Below, piece by piece: positions 12,031 through 25,600 of a stretch of DNA of 64,000 bases. Where the stretch lies: the NCBI RefSeq assembly GCF_017562075.2, contig NC_054084.1, positions 48,072,697-48,136,696 on the forward strand, given 5' to 3'. Position 1 is the stretch's first letter, and each line of letters starts with the position of its first letter. The DNA comes from Anopheles merus (Eukaryota > Arthropoda > Insecta > Diptera > Culicidae). Below the pieces are notes generated by a model. That model did no database searches and was not told the DNA's origin. It saw only the letters and a program-made list of their open reading frames with translations. The translations under genes were made by a program, and so were the position numbers.

Positions 12031-12784
12031 TGATGAACAGATTCCTGGTTTCTGAAAGCTAATTATTATTTAAATCTGATAATTATCGTAATATTTTTTA
12101 CTGCATCTTATCTCACATATATAATCAAAATCCAAACATAACGCATGTACATAAAGATTGCTGAAAGAATTGGAGCTTATTTTTGGCGTAGGAAACTATG
12201 AATTGAACCCACCAAAAGGACGATCAAAGACACATCACTTCGTTTTTCAGATGGAACAGCAAAAGGTAAATTCGGATAGGATTACTAAAGCGAACTCTTT
12301 CTCTCTCTTTCTCGAACTCTTTATTACACTGTTTTTCATAGTATTTACAACGATCACCCAGTAAATGGGCCGGAGCGGGAAATCGTACAAAACAGCATTT
12401 TACTAAACTTAACGAATAAATTATCATTTAAACTTAACGATTATCAAAACTGTTCAGACCACTAACGAACCAAACAGAGAATGGGGGTTTATCCATAGTT
12501 TTCTGGATAACTTGCGGTTGCCCTCCCATTCATTCTAGTTGGTCATATATTCCCAAAATAATAATGGTTACTTTGAATCGGTAGTGCATTGCGAACCTGA
12601 ACGTAATTTTGATTGAAATTGAAAACGGGTACTCATGGAAGGGCATTTTGTAATAAATTAACAACACAACTTCGAGGACAGACGGATTGACGTTTCAGGT
12701 CTGTGTTTTCTCCACCCAACTGGTAATTAACGTGATCGTGTTTTGTAGATTCGTGTCCAGCTTGGTGGTGGCGAGGGTGAATGC
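12031..12784. other. intergenic and probable 3' UTR of the FAS1 gene
   Basis: No gene is seen. On the minus strand an AATAAA signal lies at 12320-12325, about 460 nt after the stop codon of the fasciclin-domain gene, and could end its transcript. The stop itself (CTGTAAGC) overlaps a donor-like GTAAGC, so a further 3' exon in an alternative transcript cannot be excluded. Confidence 0.4.
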
Positions 12785-13660
12785 TTACAGCAACGAGTCG
12801 ATAGCATGTATAACGCCGTTGGTTGTAGGGATATTAGAGGTCTGCAGATAACCATCGTTAACCTTGATTTTACCTGTAAATTAGAGAAATGGTTAATTTG
12901 GCTTTCTTTGTTAGCTTCATGTAAAGTTCCTGTGCGACGTACCTCCCGTCTTCTGCAGCGTAACTGTCTTTCCCTCCGCCATAACGTCCTTAACCTGGTA
13001 GAAACGCATACCGGCAGTGAATAAGGTGCCCGGGACAACGTGTTTGCGTACGAGCTCTTCCGCCTGGTCCTTTTCCGTGACTAGGTTGGTGAGTTCCTCA
13101 GTCGAAAGGTGAGCAAATGCGGCATCGGTTGGTGCGAATACTGTGTAAGTTTTGATACCTGAATGTGGCACGGGGAAAATCCCGAGTGTCAGCAAAGATT
13201 TTTCAAACGATCTTCTCCTATCGTACGATTTTACCTTTATTCTGGAGAGTATCCGACATGCCCGATGCAAACAATGCTCGTAGGAAGTGAGTAAAGCGTC
13301 GCTCACGGTCCGATTGAAGCGTCTGAAGAATATCACCAACTGGTAGCGGGAACATGACACGGTCGACGGCATGAGCAATGCCCTGGGGGATCACGATGTC
13401 CTGTTTGTCTGGCACGACCATAGCGCCATTGATGGTAGTCACCTAGTGGGTCGGATATTGAAATTAGAAAATGTAATTAATTATTTTGTAATGAATTAGG
13501 CAGCTATTGCGCCACCCATTACCTTAACGTCGTTCCATTCCGAGTCGTGCATGTTGTATTGATTTACGCGAAGCTGAGTTCCGGCCAAGGATACACCAGT
13601 CATTTCATCCTGCAGAGACGCAATTTCGAACGATCCAGGAATGACGTGATGCAAGAGCAG
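12785..13660 (-). CDS. exons 3-6 of FAS1 gene: FAS1 domains
   Basis: Exons 13660-13523, 13442-13235, 13158-12943 and 12873-12785 are separated by introns of 80, 76 and 69 nt. Exon 3 starts with LLLHHVIPG, completing domain 1. Exon 4 encodes its end (HAVDRVMFPLPV) and the start of domain 2. Exon 5 has YTVFAPTDAAFAHLS. Exon 6 ends NGVIHAIDSLL and TAA at 12785-12787. Exons 3 and 4 enter in phase 0; the junctions 4/5 and 5/6 split a Gly codon. The FAS1 blocks H1 (TVFAPTD) and H2 (HVVPG) are present in both domains, so the fold looks intact. Confidence 0.9.
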
Positions 13661-16600
13661 CTGGAATGAAAAACAATGATCAGTGATCAGTGATGAATGA
13701 TGATCGACTTCCAATTAGACTATTGGCCCTGCACTGCCACTTACTCCGCTCAGTAGGCGTGGGTTGTTGCGGAACTTCTCTTCCGCCTTTTCGGGTCCGC
13801 CCAGCTGGACAAGCAGACTGCGGAAGGCTTTATCGGTGGGCACGAAGATTGTGTACGGGCCCGTTTCATTCAGTATCGTATCGAGACCAGACTGGCGGAG
13901 ATATTTGGCCATGGCAAATAGTCCGTTATTCTTGAGAATTGCTGGTAGTTCATTTTGCTGCTGCTGGGTGTCCTCCTTGGGAGCGCTGAGCGTGTTATCT
14001 TGTTGCTGTTGCGTGATCGTTTCGGATGCGGATGCCGTAGGGACAGCATCGCTAGCGGTGGACTGATGTAACGCATGAATCGTCTGATGCTGGTAGGTAC
14101 TGGCCGTCTGCTGTTGCTGCTCGATGGCAGCAGCCGTAGCCGTGTCCGAGAAGTACTTTTCCGTGTTGGCAGTTTGATAGATGCTGGGTGCTGGTGTAGC
14201 CGGCGGGATGGCCGTGGTAGACACCGGGGTGTACACAGAGTTTGCTTCGGAGAATCGTGCGGTGCTGTCGACGGTATAGCTACCGGACACTGGCGACGGC
14301 GTTGAAAGACGGGCCGAGACTTGCTGAGGAAGCGTGCTACCAGAGTAGCCACCCGGTGAGTATGCAGTGACACCGCTGCTCGGGTTTGCCGGGGAAGGCG
14401 TGGAAGCGTAGATTGTGGCTGGTGCCGGCGAGGCGGTATGGTGTACAGTACTGCCGGACAGGAAAGCAGTCGAGGCGTGATCCTCAATCGGTGTGCTGTG
14501 TGGAATGATCGTCACCGAGTTGGCTTTCTTTATCGGTTGATGGCGTGGCGTTGTAGTCGTGATCGGTGCGTCCTCGATCAGTTCCGGCTTGGCCACGGAT
14601 CCCTTCGACACGACCGACGATGGGGGAGGCAGCTGGATTTCGCCGTTCTTGATACGTTTCAAGATACTGTCCACATCGGCACCGGACGTTTTGGTTTCCT
14701 TGTCACCACTACCCTTTACCCCTTGCACCTTGTACGATCCGTCATCCTGTTCCTCCAGGTACACAAAGGTAACCTTCTTTTGTGGCGGAATCTTGCCCAC
14801 CTCCTGGATCTGCCCATCCTCCGTCTGCTTGATCAGCTCAAAGTCCGCACCCGGTGGAAGCAGACCACTGCGCGCAATGTCCTCGAAGGATAGTGGTTTC
14901 GGTGTCGTGGGCGAATCGAGCTGCTGGGTCAGCACACCTTCCGAGTTAGCGTTGGCGCGCTTGATGATTTCGGGATCGGTCGTACGGATGACCTGCACCT
15001 TTTCACCGTTCGGTAGTACCAGATCGGTCGAGCTGTAGTTCTTGCCACCCAGATCGGGCGAAGTTTCGGCTAGGGCTAGCTTCAGTTGCTTAAGCAGATC
15101 ATCCCGTCCGAGCGCTTTAGTAGACTTTACCTTGGTGGGCTTCGCCTTGGCTGGCTTTGCCGTCTCGGACTTGATCGTTTGGAACAGGGTCTGACGGTTC
15201 GCACTGAGCAGTACGTCCAGATCCGACTGAGTGATGCTGCTGTAATCCTTCTTGCTGTTGGGCTTGAGCGGGATCACCGAAAGCTGTCCACTGGTGGTTG
15301 GAGCGGTTGCTGTGGTTGGTTCTGGTACGGCTACGGTTTTTGGCTGCATCTTGACAGCCTTTTCAAAAAGTGTCCGCTCCGACGGCAGCACATCGCGCGA
15401 ACGTACCTGAGTTGGAACGGTCTTTTGCTGCTGTTCGTATTGCTGCTGCTGTTGCTGCTGGAGGATCTTTTGCTGCTTCTTCAGGAACTCCTGATGCAGC
15501 TGCTGTACCTTCGCTTGCTGTTTCTGGTATTGCTTCTGCAGGAACTGTTCGTGCTTTTGGATTACCTTCTGCTTTTCCTGCAGCTCGCGAATCCGTTCAC
15601 TTTCTTCCTTGAGCCGACGTTCGTACTCCTGCTGCTGCTGATAGCTGAGCGGTTGCTGCTGTTGTTGCTGTAGACCGTTAAAATTGGTCGCCTGACCACC
15701 GAACTGTGCACTCTGCACGGGTTGCTGCGGTCCGCTGAACGTTTGTATTTGAGGTTGGGCCTGTGGGAATCCAGCACCCTGGTGCTGGGCGTTGAAGTTA
15801 TTGGACGATTGGGCAAATGGAACGTTCGGTTGCAGTCTCGGAAGCTGTTGTTGCTGCTGCTGCTGCTGGAACTGCGGCGAGGGCTGCTGGAAGTTCGTTC
15901 CGATCGACTGCGAAAGCGGTGGGAATTGAAGGGCCGGATTTACGGATTGGCTGTTGTGGAATGTCTGCTGCACCGGGAACGTCGACTGACCGGCGTTCGG
16001 CCCAGACAGCTTGAAGTTTTGGGGAGAGTTGTGCAATGGTAGTTGCTGGTTGGTGAACAACGGCACAGGCTGTTGGCCAAGGTTCGCCCCGTTCGATGGT
16101 GCGCCTTGGCTCGGGAAGCGAACCTGTCCATTACCGGTGAAGGAAGGAGGAGTCTGAAGGAAGGGAGCCTGAAGGGAGTTGGGTCTTTGGGGTGCACCGA
16201 ACGTTGGTGTATCGATGCTGTTCAGAAAGGAGGAAGGTTGGCTGTTCAGTGGCTGACTGACGGGCGCGGGGCCATTAGTGTGTGGTGGTGGTGGTGGTCC
16301 GTTGAAGAATGTGGCCTGCTGTAGTTGGTTCTGTACGGAGCGCTGCTGTGGTGGCAGTCGTGTGTCCTGCTGTAAGAGTTGTAAAAAATTTGGTATGAAT
16401 GTGGTCTGCGTGTGGTGCTGGAAGTAATAGCGGTTTACTTGTGCTCCAAAGCTAGGTCCTGGACGGCCGGACGGTGCGCGGAAGCTGTTCACCGGTCCAT
16501 TGGCCGGTGATGATGGTGGTGGTGGTGGTGGATGTAGATTGTTCGAGTGGTGATGGAAGTGTGCGTTGGGCTGGAAGTGTTGCTGTGTACTACTGGGGCC

Positions 16601-19600
16601 ACTGAACGGTTGCCTTGAATGGGGTTGAGGGGGCACCGGTATTTGAATCGACGGTTGTATGAAAACGTTCGGCGAACGTTGGCTTTGATGCAGATTGAAG
16701 CGATGCTGGTGCTTCTGAATGTCGCTCAGAATGTGCGTCTGCTGCTGTTGCGTCAGCTGGCGTCGCTGAGCTTTCGGTGGAACCTATTGACCAAACGAAC
16801 AGAGAAGAATGTTTCGTGTCAGAAATCGTTACTGCTGCGGACTTACTGAGGCACGAGAATGACTGAGGCTGTATAATTGAGGTCACACACGTTTGCCTGC
16901 ACACTTTTGAGGACGATCTTCACGCGATGGTTGTGTAATTTTAGCCAAACAACATTCGTGTACCCGCTCTAGCATCCTTTCACTATCAATAAACGCAACC
17001 AAATCGGCAAAGTAGGTTTATTAACCCGTTCTGTCGTTGGTTATCTTCACCGCTCTCATAAAAAGAAGCCCCTTGTTTACCATCATCTTCAACACTTTTC
17101 TTACACAATTATACCGGTCCCTTGCTTTGACCGCACGTGTTACGTTCCTTTTTACCGAAGAAGCGACCCAGCGGCCACAGATGACCCACTGCCAAGAGAA
17201 AGGAAACATTTTCAATCGAATCTGCAACACTACAAGTAGCTCATTAGAGGCCCCTAGGGGGGGAGTGTCTAAGATTCGGGAAAGGACCACAGATCTAGCG
17301 AACCGTCGAGATGCGCGCAAAGCATCGCGGTGAGATGATGTAACAAGCGTTGCCCCTCCGATACGCCCGCTCTGGGCAATTTCAACTGTAAAGAAATGAA
17401 AACACTAGTGATGCGCCCCCCTCCCCCCTTTCATCCCTGTGGTAAGAGGGTGGAGAGGCACTGGATGATGCTCGATGGAAGCTGTGGCGATACGAGAAAG
17501 GCTGGTCCGAAGCCGACACTTTGGCTAACACGGTTATGCAGTTTTACGGGTCGATTGTTTGGGGTCGTTTTCTTCTCGATGTGGTGAACGCGTGAACGTA
17601 ACACCATTCCGCTGGCGTTTAAAGCGCCTGCTGCGGACGCAGCAACACCGGTTCGGTGGTGGTCAATTGTTTTCGACAGCCCCAGCTGTCCGGCCGGCAG
17701 GAAGTAGATGATGCCGCTTTGGATCATTGCTTCGGTACCGCTTGTTTTTGTGGGATCGGATGTGGCGTGGTCCACGAAATAAGCATGCCACCAAGAGAGG
17801 AGATGTTTCGTACACGATCGTGTCGTTACGTCAAACACAAGGGAAGGCCAAAGGAAGAAAAAAACTCAGAATCGGAACAATCGGTATGCGGGCTTCCATT
17901 GCTCTAGTTACGAAATTGTGGGAAGAATTGCGTGCAAGCTTCGATTGGGAAGGGAATGTTCGCAATGATGCGTGGCGCGAAGCGATGTGATCTCAGCTTT
18001 TGTGCGATCACTCTGGTTCCTGGTTCTCTGCAACGCTCGATATGCGTTTCGCTTTGCGTAAGAACTTTGCGATGAGAGCCAGCTGATGTAAACAGTGATC
18101 AATGGCTTTATCTTAGCGTATCCACAGTGATTACGCAAAGAACAGCGATGATGTGTGTAATCCAGGCGTTTCTGTTTGTGTAATGTTAATCGGATCAAAG
18201 GTTAGGAAAGTTAGATGGTGTTTTTTGTTGATTTTGGTATGTACCCAGGGAAGTACCCACGATCGTGCACCGAGAAAGTATACCTTCATAACCAGCCCCA
18301 ACGATTATGACAATACGGTTTTTTTCATTCAAGAACACACAATTGATCACTTCATTTGTCCGCGAATCGTGAGAGTTGTGGACTTTCCTAGACTTTCGAG
18401 TGAATGATTTATTTTTACCTCACACATCAGTAGACGCGCTTTTATGCATGTTAGGCTCCATTGCATCATATACAACAACCAGCAGAAAATCTGCTTCGCG
18501 TGGACATTCCTGCATTCGATTGCATTCTTTTGTATGTGCCCGTTTGCCTTCCATTTGCGCGTCGGCTTCATCGCACGAAATGAACTTTCACTTCGATCAA
18601 ATACCTTTCTTCCGTTGGCCACCGCTGATTGACCATCACCAGCAGACCGTGGATCCGGCGGGAAGAGCGCGTAGGATATAAGCGGGATTCTTCACCTTCC
18701 CCATTATGCCTTTCAAAACGCACTAATCGTTTCTACAAAAAAAAAACAACCGTACCGTGGAATTTGATTCATCTCCTTTAACGGTAACTATGTAATGAAT
18801 GTGCTACTTTTTACGCACCACCTCGACCACGAAAGACCATTTTTAGAGCTTTTTATGGCTCAAGATGCCAAATTTCGTCATCTGTACCCACACGCAGAGT
18901 TGAGCTTGATCGTTTGCATAAATTACGCTTCCTCTTGACATTTTCAGTGTCCGTGTGATTCGTAAAGCGCCAATCGAACGGACGATTTGAACAAGTGTCC
19001 AATCGTGAAAGTGAGCCCTCAATGTGTGAGCGTACCAATTCGTCGCAATTCATGTACTTCACTTTCAGTCCGCTCGGCTGAAGATTCCGTTTTTGCTGCT
19101 GCTGATTCCCAAAGGCGAGGAGATCATGAACCAAAGATGATTGTAATTACCATTACGACGCATTTTCTTCCCGAGTGATGAGAAAAGCAACGAACGGTCG
19201 AGTGATTGACTGTCCACTGACTCATTAAATTTCAAATGAATATTAATTTAATACAGCTCACCGGTTGGGGAACCTTCATTATTTTCGACCCATAGCGGTC
19301 GTTAGCTGCTCGATCGGAATGCTTCGTCGTGACGAATTGGTTTTAGGAACACGGAGAAGATGTTTCGAGCGATGAGAACTAAGCAGCACATTAACTTGTA
19401 CACGCTGCCGGCTCTACACAGTGGGACATTTTCGGTAAAGTGAAGGTGCTCTTCTGCAGCACAAAACCGTGATCAGTGGCCAGTGATTTTTCACCAGAAA
19501 AATGAATAGCAGATCAAATGGCTCAAGATAAACCTTACAAGAACTGCATTACTAAAAACAAAACAAGCATCGATCGTTGAAAGCGAGGTATAATTGAACA

Positions 19601-22600
19601 TGCAGTCATATTATGTATGTATTGTCTTAGAATTTGGTCGTTGTAGAACGGCGTAGAATGGCTCTTGGGATATTATACAAATTGGAAAAGCGACTTGTAA
19701 GAGGAACATCATTTTCAACCATATGTTCATTACAATACAGAGCTTTTCTTGTTGAGCATTCATTCATTCTTTGAATGTAAACGTATGATCATTTTCTGAA
19801 TAACGCGTTTCTTTTACCCGATAATCCAAGGAATTTCTGTTTTTAACATTCAGATTGTTAGGTAAAAATATTAAAAAAAATCTTGTTTGTTATTTAATTC
19901 TTTTAATTCCATGCTAAATCCTAGAACACGGCAACGCATAGAATTGTAAAGATCTTTACAATGAAACACAACATTTTAAAGCAATTTTACGTCTGAATTC
20001 AATAACATCAAAATGAATGTCTCATTCCTTAACTTGATTATGCTGAACTAGAAAAATAGTTATAATCAGCCTTTTAATCCATTCATTCGGAATTCTCAAT
20101 TTCATAGAAATACCATTATTTCCCCCCAACAATGTTGCCATTACACGGTATCTTTCTTCAGCTCGAAGGTTTTTGACAGGTTGCCGCCAGGTTTGGTTAC
20201 TCTATAGCAAGCGCATTTTCTAATACCCTAGCTCGGCCATCCAAAACGCAGTGGGCGGACAAGTGGGAGAGAAAGTGTTCTCAGCCAGCTGAGAAATTGC
20301 TGCATTCAACTACAGCACCGACACGATGCCAACGACATGGATAGTATAATTAAACCCATCCACTCGGATCACTTGCCGACCGATCGGGCACGTGAAACGA
20401 ACCAGTTTCAGCTTCTTAACAAGTGGGTGGGTTCGTCTGGATGGTGATTGAGACGAAAGTGAATCGTACTTTACGCAAGTTTCAATTACAATTCAACCGT
20501 ATGGCACTCGCATTGAAGCAGCAACAGATCGGTACGATAAAATGAAGCTAAACTGCGCTCATTATCATCGATGATGGGGTAAAATTCGTATGCATTTCGG
20601 GGCAAATGGTGATTGAAGATCAGGAAGAACACCGTGCTATCTTCAGGTGAGGACGACCTTGTGATGCATGAGCATCACATACACGAATAAGTGGGCTAAT
20701 GCGCTCGAGCGCTTCAAAACAAGTTTCCAACCCTGCAGCGACCCATCGCGGTGCTGTACAAACATAACGATATTATGATCGATCCTCTCTGTCGGTGATT
20801 GGTTATTTATGAAGCTTTCGCCGCAAAATGGAATTGCATAATGTCTATCGCTACAGGCTACCACCGGTGCGATCGCGTGGCAAAAATCACAGCTTGAAGC
20901 AAATTGCATTTGACACGTTCCCCGGGTAACATCGGTGTTCCATAATTGTCGGAAGGGTTCAATGCGCGGGGAGGCTGGCGACTGAAGCACACTCGGCTGG
21001 ATGCATTGCAATTGCTCGCCAGCAGGCGCCACTTCCAGACGGTTCCACCGACAATAAGCTAAACCGTACCGGGATCCGAGTGCTGCTCCCTAGCCCGATA
21101 GAGATGGTTAATTTTTGCTCGTCACTTATGCAACTTATTATTAAGAGGTGCTCCCTAAACGACCACCCGCCACCACTACTTCGGAAGGGGGTCTGAGTCG
21201 AATTTCAATTTTCGTACACTAGAAAGACTCGATCGATCTGATGTTGGTTTGAAAAAGAATCGATCACCAACCAAATAGACACAGGCCCCTCTTGGTCCCG
21301 TGGCGGCTCTTTATCCTACAAGTGGCGGTACGATCGTATGAGAAAAAAAGTCTGCGTGAAACCGAAAGGTAGATAAGGTAACACGCAGCATGCTCCGTCT
21401 GCATAAGACTTGATCACTTATGATTGATTGGTTGATTGATTGATTAATCGATGATGCGCGCGATCGAGAGTGGAATTTAAGATGTGAAAAATCAACAAAA
21501 AAAAAACATTCCCCCCGTGCGATCGGCGCCACAACAGAGCTACAAGGAGAGAGAGAGAGAGAGATCAAACACAACACTTTCTAAGCTTGCCGTGCTCCGA
21601 AGCATCGCAAAAAAATATGCTACGTCTTGTTTTCCAGATACTGTGTGCGTATTTGTTGTTGGTCGGCGTTGTTTGTAATTCGGTTTTTGTACGATCGCAC
21701 ATACGCAGACGCCACCAAGTGGGAGGAGGAGGAGGAGGTGGATGATGGGGGGGGCGCCGCCGGGACTTACCGCGAATGATTTGGGAATCTATGGAAAATG
21801 TTTGAAAAGAAAGTAAAAAGAGAGGGAAACAAACACAAAACGGATTTGAGTAATATGAAGCATTGGCTGTTTTTGCTTGTTTGCGCATAAAGTGCACAGT
21901 GATGTTGGTGCAATTTGGTGCCTGGTGTGGAATGCAGATGTTTTTACAACATAAACCATTGAACTAAACCAACAACATAAGTGCCGGCAATGTTTGTGGT
22001 TAGGAGTACACTACGAAAGTGTTTTTGCATAATATTTGAATGTTTACTATTTACAACTGTGCAAGTGTTTGCATTTAATTAATAGCTATTGAACTGTATG
22101 AAAATCCTTCCAAAACGTTCTTGTCTTTAGGTTTGGGAAAGAAAATTAGCATTATTTTTGGCGTGATTGATACGTCTGTTAGTTCATACGTCGGCTTATC
22201 ATTATAGCATTTCCGCATTGTTATTAGCAAATTCGTTTTATTACCCTTCGCGGGTCGTGAGACCGGAACTGCCTCGTAAGCATGCCTTTTCAGTATGTTT
22301 TCTCAGCTTAAATAGGTTTGGACTTGTTGGGTTGAGGATTGGATACACTACTATGTCATCATATGAAGTTTTTCTGTAACTATTTTTGAGTTTTGTCATT
22401 AGAATAACATTAAGCATTGATGTATGAACACTTTATAAGCAGAACGTCACCATTTTCAACTTTGCGTTTGGCGATGGTGATGTGTGTTTCTGGTTGGATC
22501 TTTACTGTACAAAATATTGTAAGAGCTTTGTTACAAGTTTTTGTCTCCATACCAGGACAATTTCAACCACCACTGCCTGACGTAACACGATTATCCACAC

Positions 22601-25600
22601 GAACCATTGTGTGCGGTCGACCATTTACATTTCACTTTTTGACGCCCCGATCACATCCTATTAGCTCATCATCAGTGCGAACCAATCGTACGCTAATGGA
22701 GCGGCGGACTTTCGATCGGCAAACGATATGCGTCGCACCTCACCTCGACAACACGTGCTCTAAGTGGTGATCGATGTATTTCCCTGCGCAGGACAAACCG
22801 CAAATGAACATCTGTTTGAAGTGATCTGAAGAACACAACACAATCGCCTAATATCACTCCTTCGGGTAGGGCCATCTACATCTGAGTTCATACCAAAGGG
22901 AACCATTTCTTTTCCTCTTTGCGTACAGGCGAGTTCACGTGAATGGCCGCCAACTGAAATATCCTATTGGTACGGTACCAAACATGGACCGTCGGGCATA
23001 TGCTATGATACCACCACGCCATGATCTCTTAACGTTCCGGGGAACACGGATTTAGTGCGAGTGCGCCCACTTTATCGGCCTCATCAACTTTTTTCGTGCA
23101 CTTTTTCCTTACTGCACTGAAGATGATCGTAATGTTGCGTAAGGGAATAACATTGCCAGAAAACGCTAATTGTTGCGCATTTAATACAGCAGTTTTTGCT
23201 CTACGGCTAGAGCTGTTTGTGTCGCAATCAAAACTGATTTTTCTTGTCCACGTGCACAAACATCTTCTGTCTGTCTGATCCTCGGGATGCTAAACGATGA
23301 TGGATAGGAAATTCATCCTCAACAACATCGTACAAACACACGCACAAGCACACTTTTGAGAAGGAGTGAAAGTTTCGAGTACTTAAAGCATGTGACGCAA
23401 TTTATGGTTTATTGAGCGAGCTTAAAAAATCGCCATCTGTGTAGGGCGTAGTGGAACATTCCAAAGCAGGAAAGATATGGTACACTAATAGCTTGGCTTT
23501 GCCCATATAAACTGCCCAGAATGACATGTTCACAGACTAAATGCCCAAAACCCCTTAAACCGACCATCAAGTTTGAGCGCGCGCGCGCTTTCGTGTATGT
23601 CAGAGCGAGATTCAATTTCCATCATTCAAGAGTGTTTCCAAATACCCCTAATTTTCCATTTTAACTCATCGAAGCTTTCTGGCGACGATCGGCTGGGAAG
23701 CCGGAAATGCTCCCTAACGTGCGCAACGTCCACCCAAGGGCCCAGGGAAAGCAACCTGGGGACGAACGAAATGCAGCTAATCACCATCATTGGCGATCAT
23801 GAGACGGAGGTTGAAATGAAAATTGCGGAAATCATAATATTACCGACGCGAGTGACTGCAAAGCCTCCACCACCCTCCATTCACCCCAATGCCGTTAGTT
23901 TGAAAAGTTAATCTATGTCTATAATTTGGTAGTCCCAAGCGCTCTGATCGAATATCGGTCGCGCGCCCGCGTGTGTGTGTGTAGGGTGCGGGAAGCGGGA
24001 GCTTTATTCTTTCTGCCTGCGAAACAACGGCCACCAATCTCTGATGAACGGGCAAGCATGCCGTAACATTAGTCAAAGTGCTAAAAACGCTCACTATCAC
24101 TTCCGTTTGGCGTTTGGGATAGGACGATAGGAAAGACGAAAGGAGGAGGAATAGGTGGTGGGGAGAAATAACAATAAACGCTTCGTATCACACATATTCC
24201 GCATTCCGTGATGCCGGAGTGACAATACGAAAAACAAACATTCGAAAGCGCCACCGTTAGCGTGGTCACGCAATTCCACCATGCCCGTTTGCTTGGTTCC
24301 GGTGTGTCATTGGTCAGGTATGGTGGGATTCGATGGACTCGCGAAAATTACATGGCATACCAACCAAGCCACTCAAAGCCGCCCAGTGGCTCAACCTTTG
24401 CCCGAGCAACCTTTGACGAAGTGCCTTCAAATAAGATGTCCAGCGCCATTTCCTTGGCCAGTGCGCTTTTATCGCTTTGTCACGTTTGTTAATATGTTGC
24501 CACTTTCTACTGTGTGTTGTTGCTAAAGCGCGTAGAGCGCGCGTACTCCTTGTCCCCTGGGCTCTTGTCACTTGGCTGAACGTTAATTTTACGGTCACTG
24601 ACCGGGTCAGCGGAGGATGAGGGCGCTGGTTTGGGTGTAGCCGGTAACACGCACGACCATTCAACAGGTCCCACGAGGACACATTCGAAGTAGGGGGAGG
24701 GGGGAACGCATTGCATCGTGAAAATGGACAAGACAAATTGGCCGATTTGTTCTGAAAAGATTTGACGCCATTTTACAAAAGTGGTGCAGACGACGATCTT
24801 TGTGAGCTAGGAATGATGGGAATGTCACTAAAACAGTGTAGGCTCCATCCATCTTTCTAAACTATTCCGACGCAAACCACCAAAACGACGTCTTAGACGA
24901 AGGAGAAGGTTTCGATGGCAGTGTTCCGAAAGTTGCCACAACAGCCCGTCGCAACATAACAGTGACAGCGATAGAAAGAAGAGGGATAACACATAAAAAA
25001 AAACACACACACACACACACTGGTCACATTCAGTTAAACGCAAAGTAAATGTTGATTCATTGTGAAAGTAAGTTTTTTTTTATTTCCCGGTGCGATGGCT
25101 TTCGAACGGTTCCTTGAGGCATGAGGCGAAAGAGAATGAACGAGTCGGCGGAGGTTGCAGACCGCGGTCGTTTGATAGCCGAATAATAATCAAAATCTGC
25201 TTCCAATTCGCATCTGCCATAGGCCAATTGTCTTGTGGTTGGTGTTTAGTCCGCCTTTGCTTGCCAGCTTTCTTCATGTCTTCCAGCGGCACCGAACACA
25301 ATTGGGCTCGGCCGATTGTGGGGCATTGCGAGTCAATTGTTTAATCAAATTAGGTAAAAGACAGGAGAAATTGTGACAGGAGAGATAGGTGAATGAGATT
25401 ACCAACAAAAAGCCTCCATAAAATCAATCTCGTTTCGATGCATTCCGAACGCTAATCAACCAAGCTTCATCTAATTTCGATCACGCTGCGCCGTTTGGTT
25501 ACGCCAAACTGCACCTTGTTTTAACACGGTGGTTTCAACCTGGCAAGCCGTCAAATTGATTTCTTGAGCAGTCCGGGAAAGAGTATTTCGTTTCATTAAG

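Noticed and set aside
13870..15816. Long plus- and minus-strand frames over the Gln-rich exon
   Set aside because: Shadows of the real minus-strand coding exon; repeated CAG/CTG codons keep other frames open as Leu-, Ala- or Cys-rich runs.
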